64,000 nucleotides of DNA from Inonotus obliquus. Lineage: Eukaryota > Basidiomycota > Agaricomycetes > Hymenochaetales > Hymenochaetaceae. The stretch is from positions 620,001 through 684,000 of the forward strand of contig JAJHTX010000013.1 in the NCBI GenBank assembly GCA_032164295.1. Reading direction: 5' to 3'. Below, piece after piece: positions 52,154-61,989 of the stretch. Below the pieces are notes generated by a model, which worked only from the letters and a program-made list of their open reading frames with translations, did no database searches and had not been told where the DNA came from. Both the position numbers and the translations under genes were made by a program. How positions within the stretch are numbered: the stretch's first letter is position 1; each line of letters starts with the position of its first letter.

Positions 52154-53463
52154 GTGGGTTTAACAATATACTTTCATTTGATAATAATGGCTTGTGACCA
52201 TGTTACAAACGAAAACGGGAAGAACTATATGAGCAAAGCAAAGGCAACCTCCCACATCCCCAGTGAGAAAACGGGTACAGTCCGAAGACCTCCCACATTC
52301 CCGACCAGAAAAACGGGTACAGTCACCCTCGATTAGCCCTTCAAAATAACTATATGCGGGGAAAAAAGAAAACCCCACGCAACTAACTAGTCGGCGCGTA
52401 AAACGGGTACAGTCCAAAGACCTCCCACATTACCTGTTGTAAAAACCGCCCCTTGGATAAAAAACAACAGGGCCGACCATATCAAAAACGAAGTATCGGA
52501 CAGGAGACTTCGACAGGATGAAGCCCGACCGTGCCCCGAGTCCGACATAAAATACCGACCCAAAGAAGAGTGCGCCGCCCCTACTTTTAATACTGCATCC
52601 TCACTTCCCACACTTCCTCCCCGCTGACAGACCCCGTACGCCACATTTGAGGGAGCAGCTGCATCCGGCAGCATCCGGCCTGGTTACCGGCGTGATGTCC
52701 TGGGTCGCTACATCCGGTAGCATCCGGCCTGGTTACCGGCGTGAAACCCGCATATAACGTGCGAGACCTCTTGAACTCGTCCCCCCGGAGGTAGGAGTAA
52801 ATTGTTCGGCTTCGAGAGGAATTCGGCCTACCCCATTGGGTCGCCTGCCAAGCGCCCTGGCGTAGTGAACAGGAATCTAAGGCATCACCCCTAAACCCCG
52901 CTACCTATGTGGAAAGGCTGTGCGATCGTCTTTTCGGAGTGCCGCAGACTTCGGGTAAACGATGAGCTCCGGACCGGTAAACCGACCGTGTGAGCGTAAA
53001 GGACGAAACCGGAGTCCGAGAAGACGGACGTGAGAGAGTCGTCGACAGCCAATCAATGACCGCCATAGAATATGAACAGAGCAGGGGGTGACGACCCCGC
53101 CCTAAGGAATGCGCCGATGCGCTTCGAATCGTAGTGCGCCGAGGCGCAAGTAAGCCGTATCGTGGACGAACGGACACACTTAGTCTAAGGGAAGGCTATA
53201 GCCCTGCCGGTTTTGACGAACTGGACGGTCGCCAGCATAGTTTCCATCAGAGAGTAAGAGGCGAACAGTCGCGGAGAACAGGGACAACAGCCTGTCTCCC
53301 ACTGCAGTCGACCAGGTCCTATGAAGGAGACTGGGTTTATGACGCCCACTGCTCATAAGGCAGCGAAGCGGAGCCGTCCCACCACGTCCACGCAGGACAG
53401 CGCACTCACACAGAGAGGCCCAACCCATGCTACAGGCGATGATGGTGGTTAAAGAGAAAGCAG
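52154..53463 (-). mobile_element. Non-autonomous element S2 sharing both ends with the LINEs
   Basis: The element is 1310 bp. It is the same type as S1, with the 33-bp block again present twice (52662-52694 and 52711-52743). Its 5' part in element sense (about 53180-53460) is almost identical to S1, while the middle (about 52740-52960) has many substitutions and small indels. The 3' hairpin stem is kept at 52187-52201. Confidence 0.8.
52187..52201 (-). other. 3' tail hairpin of S2
   Basis: Same stem one pair shorter (ATGGT-CACAA-GCCAT) although the flanking bases differ by small insertions. Confidence 0.7.
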
Positions 53464-53498
53464 GTGGGTTTAACAATATATCATTTGTAATTAATAAG

Positions 53499-53515
53499 AA
53501 TGGCTTGTGACCATT
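53499..53515 (-). other. 3' tail hairpin of E5
   Basis: Identical to the E1 hairpin. Confidence 0.75.
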
Positions 53516-53765
53516 TACAGACTAAACCTGAGTAAGGTAAACTAAAACGAACTTCACACAAAGAAACCTCCCACATCTCAAGCACGAAAAACGGGTACAG
53601 TCAGCAACCTCCCACACTCCGAAGAGAACGGGTACAGTCAGCAACCTCCCACATCCCATACAAGAAAAACGAGTACAGTCCCCCCCGCTCTGTTCTTCAC
53701 TATAGCCATGAGTCGGGACGAAAGGAAAACGTCACCCCCGAAGGGATGTAAAACCGTGTCCTCCT

Positions 53766-56700
53766 TCATGGTGGCTGGAACACTTCAACTAGACGAGCAG
53801 TCGAAGCGAGCAAATTATTGAATCGGTGGAACCAATCCAACGTCTGCGCATGAGGAAAGAAGCCCCAGTATGTCGGGCACTCCAGTAAACGATGAGCGAT
53901 CGTATCCAGTACATTGCAGTTGGAGCAATCTGCGTCCACGTCAATAAGGCGCGACATAAATTCCCCTGTTGCAGAAACTCCAGCCAGAAGGCGGAGCAAC
54001 GTGGTTTCTCCTTCGCGAGAGAGGGTTGTGTGTGTAATGTGGATAGGGACCGGGCGCGGGTTCGAGATAATGAGCCTCTGCGACGGAGTTTCTATAGTAT
54101 GATAGGAAGCAGTTCACGCCTGTAGTACGAGCGTCTTCCATGCCCTGATCGTGTCCAAGCGAGCAGAGGCCTTGACCCCATTGACCGAAACAGCCGGGAA
54201 TAAAACAAACTCGTCGTTCTCCAGAGGAGGCTTGACGGGGAAAAGGCGAGCAGGGCAAACACGAAAAGAAAAGGAAGCCCCAGACTGCGCCAACGCACTA
54301 GTAAACTGTTCAATAATAGCCAGGACTGAAGAGTCCGGTGAAAGTAAATCCGCTCGAAAAGAAACTGGAACGAGAATACGAATAGGAATCACGCGCACAA
54401 ATGTAAACGGGTGAGTCAAAAAGAGAGACATAAACTTGACCAAAGAAACCAGAACTAAAGAAAAGGAGTCCAAATCCTGGGTTGACTGGTAAGCGACCTG
54501 TTTGTGCAGCATACCATCGCCGTTATCCGACCAGACCTCTACTCTCCTCGGGCTGTCCGATGAAAATACCCACACAGTCGGGCCATGCTCCCGTAGTGGA
54601 TGATCCAGTATATGAGCCGTAGCCCTGTGCCATCTTGAACGATGTTCCGGGCTTGGGAAGTGCGTGATAGGGAGCATAGGACGACGTACCACACTCCTCC
54701 AATATCCTGTCTGGACCGGTGGGGACCCGAGCCGACTGGCCTCTATCCTAGCGTTCTGAGTTTCAGCAGTATAGGCCAACGTCAGAATTATCGGGGGGAC
54801 ACCTGCGAGGATTTCCATGATGTCCGTCCTGGTAAGTGGGAGCCAACCGCCCAAGTCCATAAGCGCTCGTCTGTGAGCCGCCTCAAACCGGACCGCGAGC
54901 TCTGGCTGCTTAGTCATCCAAATAGGCGCTCCCCACGCCATGACCGGAACTAAGACGTTCTGATAAAACCTCCGCATCGTTTTAAGTCGGGCGCCCTGCG
55001 CACGACTCGTCATCCAACGCAGCGCGTTCCACGTATGCTTCGCTGCATTCCGCCTAGAGATCACGTGTGCCTTGAAACTCCCTGTGTAGGACATCTCTAT
55101 GCCCAACCACTTCAACACGTCACCCGCCCACTCAATCTGTAAGCCGTTCAAGTTTAACGGGGCTCCCAGAACGTCCCTGTGCCTTCCTTTCGCAATGCCC
55201 TTAATGGATGTCGGGTCGATGTTCAGGCCTATCGCTGCCAAAGCTGTGTCTATTCTTCTCATGCCCTCCTGAGTGGAGAGGAGGAGTCGGAAAGCGTTCC
55301 TTCCGTGAGTAAGGAGCAAGCCGTCATCCATGTAAAAGAAGAGCGTCAAGTCCAGATGTCTGATCGCTATATTGGCTGCTATATTCGCCAAAACTGGAGA
55401 CATGGGGGATCCCTGCGGGACGCCTATGTTCGGTTTAATAAACCAGGCTGATCGCTGACCATTGAAGGAGAAGGCGATTTGGCGCTGCTCCGTGAACCGC
55501 GTAATCAGATTTGTCCATGATTGCGGAACTCCCAGCTCGTCCAGGCTGCTCCGTAACACTTCAGGGCGAACTGTATCGAAGAAGCCCTGTATGTCAAAGC
55601 CTACCATCGTGTACGTTTCCTCCTCATCCTGAGATGCCGCCAATAGCGCATGCCATGCCGTTATGACCGAGGCGCCGCGCCTGCCCCCGAACTGCCTCTT
55701 GTCAAAGAGGGGGTTGCCGTGAAGCATGGTCTGCAGACGAGTCGCGATGACCCTCTCGAAAACCTTCGCTAGGACTTCTTCAACGCAGATAGGGCGGTAG
55801 GCCCTAGGCGTGTCTAATGGATACGGCTTAGGTTTGCGTACCATGGCCACGACAGATCGCTTTAGTTCCGCCGGGAAGCAACCTGTGTCTATCATACCGT
55901 TGAAGAGGCGCGTGAAACAAGCCAAGTGGCGCCGAATAACCCGCTCCAGTGCCTGGAACGACATACCAGAAGGGCCTGGCGCACTATTGGTTGGCATTCC
56001 GCTGAGCGCAATAAGGATCTCGCTCTCCGTGATGTCATGTTGGCGTCCGACCGACCGAAGGGGAGCGTTTGTAACAGGGTCGCGCCTCTCCGGGAAGTAG
56101 TGTTGCCGAAAGGCCTGCGCGATTTCGACATGTCGAACCGCCCTGAAAGGAGCAGCCAACGAGGGGATATTGACCTTTCGCCGTGGTAGACCCGCTCTGT
56201 GGAAAGACCATGGGGACGCATTTCCCGCCTCCTCACGTCGTTTGTGGAACCATGCCTCCCGCCTGTCACGCAGCCAGAAAAGGAGGTCCGGGGCACTCTC
56301 CCTGACCCGACGATCGCACTCCTCGTCCCACCATTTCTCCTTCCTTTGAGAAGTTGTTTCATATGTTAAGGCGTTCGTTGCCTGTTGGGTACTGATCCAA
56401 AACCTCGTTACCCAGGCAGACACAGCCTCCTCGCTTCGAAAGCTCTCTTCCCAAAACACGCCCGGGACCATATATTCAAGCTCCGCCGCCCATGCCTCAG
56501 CTTTGTCATTAGGAATACCCATGCGAACCAAGCTAGCTCGGTTAAAAACTCCGGTGAAGTCTGCGATTAAGACTTTATGTTGTCGAACCGTACCAGTATT
56601 TTTAACAGCGCGCCACGTCGCCCGCAGGTCTGGAAGCGTGCCCGGTGTGAAGAACATAACGTCCGGGTGAGTACCACTGCCCCTCTGTTCCCCATGACAC

Positions 56701-57290
56701 GTGATAACCCTTGGATCATCAGCGCATGCGATCTCAGGGGAGTCGTCCAGCCAGGACTCAAAGAAATCCGAGCGCACGCGAGTATCCGCCCTCATTAACG
56801 TAGGAAAATCAGACCATCTTCCAGCTGCATTAATATCCGCCCCGATGACCGTGCGGGCCGGAAAACCTTGAGTGAAACGGCGCGACGTAGCGTCCCAGGA
56901 GGAGTCGTGTGTTGTATGCGGGCAATATACCGAGAAGACGTGTATGTCCCCAACGTCCAAATGCATCTCGACATGCACCATAGTGTCAGGCGGGACGTCT
57001 GTGTGCTGAGACCATCGAATGCCATTCGGGACCGCTATTGCCACCCATGGGTTCGGTCCAGCGGCCAAGATAATTCTATGTCCATTGAAAAGAGGAGCTC
57101 CAGTATCCTGGACTTCTCGCTCGCCAGTAGTTCGCGCTACGCCAACCATGGAAAAGGGAACCTCTTGGATGCACCATACATCCAGATCCCATGCAGATAG
57201 GACCTGCCCCTGCAACCTATGCTGAGCCATAAATAAAGCCAGTCGCGAACGACCAGCGTTATAAGATACAAATCGAAGCTCGCCCTTCAT
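53766..57290 (-). pseudogene. LINE ORF2, copy E5, with a TGA codon
   Basis: The span is 3525 bp, the same as the intact ORF2, with no frameshift. A TGA at 54114-54116 stands where other copies have CGA. It truncates the protein after residue 1058, so the endonuclease and reverse transcriptase remain and the C-terminal Cys/His finger is lost. The copy may therefore keep polymerase activity, but this is untested inference. Confidence 0.9.
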
Positions 57291-59587
57291 TAGTAAGTAG
57301 GCGGGGAGCCAGAATGCGCAGCGTTATTTGTGGGGCGCCTGGGGCAGCGCGAATCGTTAGCTCTGTGCGGGCCTTGACAGTTGGCGCACTTGATGACGTG
57401 CTTGCACGCGTTGGCGTCCGGGCATGCGTCGCATTTCTTCTCGCATAGCTCCGTCTGGTGAGGTTCCGCGCATCGGGCACATCGGTATAACTCGATGCAA
57501 TCCTGGTCACTATGGCGGTAGCGCCAACACTTGCGGCACTGAATTGGTCCCGTTCTGACCCTCTGTTCCACCGCATACTGGTAGCGGCCATAATATCGAA
57601 TGGCTCGCTTAACGATGCCGTTGCTATGGAAAATAGCCTCCCTGGCCTTGAGTGGGTGCGAAACTGCCACGAAAACCGACGCAGTAGCCTTCGCATTCCT
57701 ATCCACCAGACGTTGCAGAGTGGCTTCCGAACCAGCGAAACGAGGAGCCTCTGTAAAGGGGAACTCGACGAAAACCGGGTTAGATAAACGGAGCTCCTCG
57801 GCAATCTCCACAGGTGTGTGGATCTTCCGGGTAACCGGGTGGATAATGGGGAAGCCCGGGACTATAAACTGGAAACTCTCGACGTGCGGTACGAACTCTA
57901 CTGACGTCATGGCATCTGACGTAACGCGTAGCTTCTTCTGCAGCTCCTCGGCCCACGCCGGTCCGTATTCCGCAATGTCTGGTCGTGCGTCAACCTCAAT
58001 GTTGAAGTCTCCTTTGAGACTCCACTGGCCCTTCCGCAGCGTAATCGCGCCACCCTTGTTAGGGGTCGGCTTAGAAGCTCGGGCCGCGATGTACATTTCC
58101 TCCCGTGAAAGAGAGGGATGGGGTTTGATACGGAAACCCAGGACCGCGGCCACCTTTGCCTTGTTCTGGCGAGCCTGATTGATGGTGATAGGCTTTTTCT
58201 TCTTCTGAGCCGGGGCGGCTGCGCCAACAGGACGTCCCGCTGCCTGAGCGTAAGAGTGGGAGGCCGCGTTCTTCCTCGTGACCTGAACGAAGGGTTGGGC
58301 TATCGGGGCCGGGGCTGGAATGTACCGTACGTAGCGGTCCGGGATGCCATTCGACTCATTAGCCGAATTAATCGCATCTACGTCAATGACGTCGACTGGC
58401 GGGTTCTGCGGAGCCTGTCTACCCTTGCCTTTGCCAGGCTTGGGAGGGGCGACCGTCTGATGGGTAGTATTATGCGCAACCTGCGCACCGGGGGCTACTA
58501 CCTGCTCGCCCGGGCGTCGACTAACGGTCGCATTCTGGGGTGCTTTATTCTGTCCACCTCCCGGGGCAGCACCCTGCACAGCGGGGGGTTGTGCCCACCG
58601 AGACGCCTGGAGCCCTTGGCCCCCTATGGTCGTCTGGTGGACGGGACCCGGCAAACGTCCCTGCTCTACCTTCTTCAGCCTCTCACCCATAACAGCAAGC
58701 TGTTTCCTAGTCTCGTCCGCCGCCTCCCGCGCCTGACGAGCGGCCGCCATCTGTTCCTCGCTCATCAACTTGAGGCGGTCCAAAATCGCATACAGTTGAG
58801 GGTCCACGTCCTTCCCGTGCGTCGGGTAAACGGCCGGCGTGAGAGCACAATCGTCGGCCAGGTGGCGCAAACCGTCCTCAAAGCCGCCCGGCCAGAGGGA
58901 TTCCTTCATGTAGCCCCCAGAGAAGCCCCACATGAACCGATCCATAACGTCGTTCTGTGCAAACGGTCCGTCCTCCCTCGACTGGGAGATGGCCGAGAAC
59001 AAGACGGACGTAACCTTACCTAAGGTATAACCCATCTGTTCATAATTATGCGCTGACGAACCGGGCTGCGATCCGGGCGACTCCTCGACAGGATCCGGCA
59101 TTCGAAGTTCCGCTTCTATCCGGTCCATACACTCTCCCACGAAAGCGTAGGTTCTGGTGTAGGCGGCCTGTGCATCAAAAACACTTTCCACCTCCATCTG
59201 CTCGTCCCACGTCTTCTTCCCAGGCTCAGGGGCCTCCCTAGCAGGAGCCTCCCCCGACGCCTTTCGTTTCCCTAGCCGTTTCGCCAGAGCGTCTTGTTCG
59301 TTGAGAGCGTCCGCCACTGATGTGTTGACGCTGTGACCAGTGGGGACGTCCCAGCCTGAGTCAGCCGTACGAGCCCGCAGGTCCTCTAAGGATTCCTGGG
59401 ACATCTGGGACCTCACTAATGCAGGGTCTGGGACGAAGGACGATGCCCCCACCGACTGGGAGACACGACCGATGGCGGGTTTCGGTGGCGCAGGGGGTGC
59501 CCCTTTGCCAGACAATGCTGCTTGAATACGTTTTACGCCTCCTCTAGTTACTGATCGCAAACTACGTGACTCGCCATTATCAGACAT
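57290..59587 (-). CDS. LINE ORF1 (Gag-like, zinc knuckles), copy E5
   Basis: This intact frame of 765 aa has the same layout as E3, with three Cys/His knuckles at the C-terminal end. It starts 22 nt after the junction motif and overlaps ORF2 in TAATG. Confidence 0.92.
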   Translation of the reverse strand: MSDNGESRSLRSVTRGGVKRIQAALSGKGAPPAPPKPAIGRVSQSVGASSFVPDPALVRSQMSQESLEDLRARTADSGWDVPTGHSVNTSVADALNEQDALAKRLGKRKASGEAPAREAPEPGKKTWDEQMEVESVFDAQAAYTRTYAFVGECMDRIEAELRMPDPVEESPGSQPGSSAHNYEQMGYTLGKVTSVLFSAISQSREDGPFAQNDVMDRFMWGFSGGYMKESLWPGGFEDGLRHLADDCALTPAVYPTHGKDVDPQLYAILDRLKLMSEEQMAAARQAREAADETRKQLAVMGERLKKVEQGRLPGPVHQTTIGGQGLQASRWAQPPAVQGAAPGGGQNKAPQNATVSRRPGEQVVAPGAQVAHNTTHQTVAPPKPGKGKGRQAPQNPPVDVIDVDAINSANESNGIPDRYVRYIPAPAPIAQPFVQVTRKNAASHSYAQAAGRPVGAAAPAQKKKKPITINQARQNKAKVAAVLGFRIKPHPSLSREEMYIAARASKPTPNKGGAITLRKGQWSLKGDFNIEVDARPDIAEYGPAWAEELQKKLRVTSDAMTSVEFVPHVESFQFIVPGFPIIHPVTRKIHTPVEIAEELRLSNPVFVEFPFTEAPRFAGSEATLQRLVDRNAKATASVFVAVSHPLKAREAIFHSNGIVKRAIRYYGRYQYAVEQRVRTGPIQCRKCWRYRHSDQDCIELYRCARCAEPHQTELCEKKCDACPDANACKHVIKCANCQGPHRANDSRCPRRPTNNAAHSGSPPTY

Positions 59588-59609
59588 GGCGGTAAAAGAG
59601 AAAGAGCAG

Positions 59610-59617
59610 GTGGGTTT
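59610..59617. other. Spare target motif at the outer edge of the array
   Basis: GTGGGTTT stands here next to host sequence (GTAATGCTTAGGGG) with no element tail attached. It therefore looks like the second half of a target-site duplication and identifies GTGGGTT as target rather than only as the element's own end. Confidence 0.7.
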
Positions 59618-60105
59618 GTAATGCTTAGGGGCACGAGGATCCGATCTTGTCGATCTTCATATGTCGATCAATGATCGGCGTATCACTCTAACCCTCACAT
59701 TCTATCCTAGCTTCCTACAAGACTCGGTGGTGCATTTCCTGAACGAACCTCTCGAAAACATTCGTCGTTAATCATCCTCTCCAAACATGAATGACATTCG
59801 CTCGACCAGGTATACGAATACCGTAGTTGAAGGTACGAACACTCCCACAACGAGAGGCACAAGTCATCAGAATAACCACCTTCACACCATGTAATATCAA
59901 CCTCGAATACTGTCGAAAGCCAAGACTATCAATTATGTTCGAATAGCCAGCACAGCAAAAGAAGAAAGCAAAACAGGAAAAGTGCTCAATATATAAAGTT
60001 GGTCCATCCATCTGGTCCTTCAAGCATTTTGAAAGAGGCAAAGGCGAAACTTGAACCTATGGCAAAAGATCCAATTTTATACCAATAGTGTCCCATCCTA
60101 CAGTT
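59618..60105. other. Intergenic region right of the array
   Basis: This is host sequence between the array and the 3' end of the peroxiredoxin gene. No gene, repeat or RNA was recognised. Confidence 0.5.
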
Positions 60106-61395
60106 TCAAGAAGCTTCCGTCACCTCACTGACAGGTGCGGGCGCACTCTCCGCGTTCGTCTGTTCAGCCGAACCAGTGGCAGCATTTTGCCCAGAAGGTT
60201 CGACAGCCGCACTGGCGGCTGCGCTTGCAGCAGCTACGTCAGCAATATCCGGTTCTTTGACTTCCTCTGGGGCATCCGTTTTACCGATCTCGAGGGCCTT
60301 GATGAACTCAAGCGCGAGATGCGGGCTGCAATCCAGCGAATCAGCAACAGCTTCCACTTATGATAGCATCCAAGACGCTAGAAAGCAACGGTGAAAAGGG
60401 GGGAACAAATAAAACTGACCTATCTGCGGGCTTAACGGGCATTCGTTTGTCCACGAGCTTACCGCCAGCGAAGACGAAATGACTCCTTGCTGTCTTCTTA
60501 CCGCTCCCAGTCAGTTTCTCGATGAGAGTGCGCTCCGGGTCAGAGAGAAGTGGGAATGGGAGGGATTTCTGTTTATATCCTCATCAGTAAGTAAAGACGT
60601 GCAAGATTTTGGATCGACTTATACCTTGTCTTTCCACTTCTTCTGCTTGTCCGGTGCGTCAGCCGAGAGACAGTATACCGCAAAGTCAACCGAGGTGAAG
60701 TCCGCACTCAAATCTCGATAACCACAAGCTTGAGTCGTACAGCCCGCTGTGAGGAAAAGAAATCGGCGGCAATCAGAATCGTTAACTCCCCATTGATCCG
60801 TCATCCAAGAGAGGTTCCAACGTACGCGTATCAGCCTTCGGAACCAAGAATAGTACAACACCCTTCTTGTTTCCCGCCAGGTCCTGGACCTTGACCTCCT
60901 CGCCTTGTTCATTCTTGAGGACGAGATCCGGAAGAGGCTCGCCGAGCTTCAGACCCTCTTCCTCTCCTTCGCCTTTCTTTGCCTATTCCAATCGATCCTC
61001 ATGTTCAGACAGATGAGAAATAATGTAGAAATGAGGCAACACCGTACCTTCTTTGCCTTCCCATCGGTGGCACCTTCATCAGCGAGGTCCTCAGCAGAAC
61101 GTTTCTTCGCCGCCCTTCCGCCGCCTCTCTTGCCCTTGGCTGGTGTGCCGTTGCTTGCCACCTGAGTCGTAGTTGAACTAATGCGTGATGAACGACGAGG
61201 AGTAACCGCTCCCTTCTTCCCTTCCTCCTTATTTTCACCCTCCTCTTTCTTGTCCTCTCCCTCTCCCTTGTTTTCCTCTTCCTTCTTGTCCTCCTCCTTA
61301 GTCTCCTCTGTATTCTCCTTCGGTTGCTCGTCTACGCTCATCTTTTCATCCTGAGAGGTAGTCGCTGCCACAGCCTCAGCTTCTACAGTTGACAT
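60106..61395 (-). CDS. DOT5: Dot5-like (PrxQ/BCP-type) nuclear thiol peroxidase
   Basis: The enzyme reduces hydroperoxides with a Cys thiol recycled by thioredoxin. The five exons are 61048-61395, 60826-60982, 60625-60746, 60420-60568 and 60106-60325. They join in phase to 331 aa. Residues 1-115 are a Glu/Lys-rich low-complexity region with basic clusters (TPRRSSR, KGKRGGGRAAKKR) that suit nuclear targeting. The peroxiredoxin fold follows: [38 protein letters not shown], with the peroxidatic C171 and a resolving C176 five residues on as in PrxQ. SFPLLSD-like and SHFVFAGGKL stretches follow, and PADSPHLALEFIKAL closes the domain. An Ala/Ser/Glu-rich tail of ~55 residues is added. The last intron (60326-60419) was chosen because only the acceptor before CCCGCATCTC keeps the frame. 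Confidence 0.9.
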
Positions 61396-61989
61396 CGTTT
61401 GTTGGCCTCGTTAGATCAGAACAAGAGAGACGCGTGCGTGGCAAAGAAGAAGTGTGAAAGATCGGCTAGAAACACATCGTAAAGTCTCTCAGTCAGCAAG
61501 ATGCTTCTCCCATTTTCACACAATCCTTTCTATTCTCCCAAGGAACGAACAAACAAATTTGGCCATCAAGCTCACCTGGGGTCTATTTGTCTCGACTCAC
61601 AGCCGCCACAGACTATACTGGTTCTCAGGCGGTTGGTAGAAGGTCAAACTGCAATAGGACGGTGGGAGCGGTGCAACCGGGTTCACGACTTCGGGTTCGG
61701 GATGAGGGAGAACCGTGACACGAGACACGCCCAGCGCGTACGTAACGCGTTTTGTGACAGATTTTTCAATTTGTTATGTAAGTTTAGGGATATATATATA
61801 TCGATTCGGTCTGGAATAGATAGTACTACAGATATACACAGTAAATACAGAAAATCGTGGGAGAACATCAGGTCTGCACGAGAACTCCGCACTCTAACAC
61901 TGGGGTACCACTTTCGTATTATTTGATTCGTGTCAAAGGCAGACTTGTACCAGGACGAACGGAACTCAAATGCCCAAACTCAAACCAGA
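61396..61989. other. Intergenic region upstream of the peroxiredoxin gene
   Basis: This contains the peroxiredoxin promoter and the 3' flank of the repeat protein. A short TA run is at about 61789-61801. No gene was recognised. Confidence 0.5.

Larger units (their letters stand above)
53464..59609 (-). mobile_element. LINE copy E5, one nonsense codon in ORF2
   Basis: The copy is 6146 bp. ORF1 is intact. Its 5' end is the outer end of the array: the spare GTGGGTTT motif at 59610-59617 follows, then host sequence. The flanking motifs GCAGGTGGGTTT on both sides fit a target duplication of up to 12 bp. Confidence 0.92.
20130..59617 (-). mobile_element. Head-to-tail array of seven retroelements at one target motif
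   Basis: The order on the plus strand is E1, E2, S1, E3, E4, S2, E5, all in minus orientation. Junction motif copies (GTGGGTT) begin at 20130, 31989, 38586, 39872, 46016, 52154, 53464 and 59610. The units run from one copy to the next with no other DNA between them. After removal of the LTR insertions the five LINE units are 6148, 6143, 6144, 6138 and 6146 bp, so none is 5'-truncated. Host sequence resumes at 20129 and 59618. The copies fall into two subfamilies, E1/E2 and E3/E4/E5. Confidence 0.9.

Noticed and set aside
59630..59710. TTAGGGG and TAACCCT near the right edge of the array, suggesting telomeric repeats as target
   Set aside because: Only single scattered matches occur, with ordinary genes continuing to the right. 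No telomere array is present.
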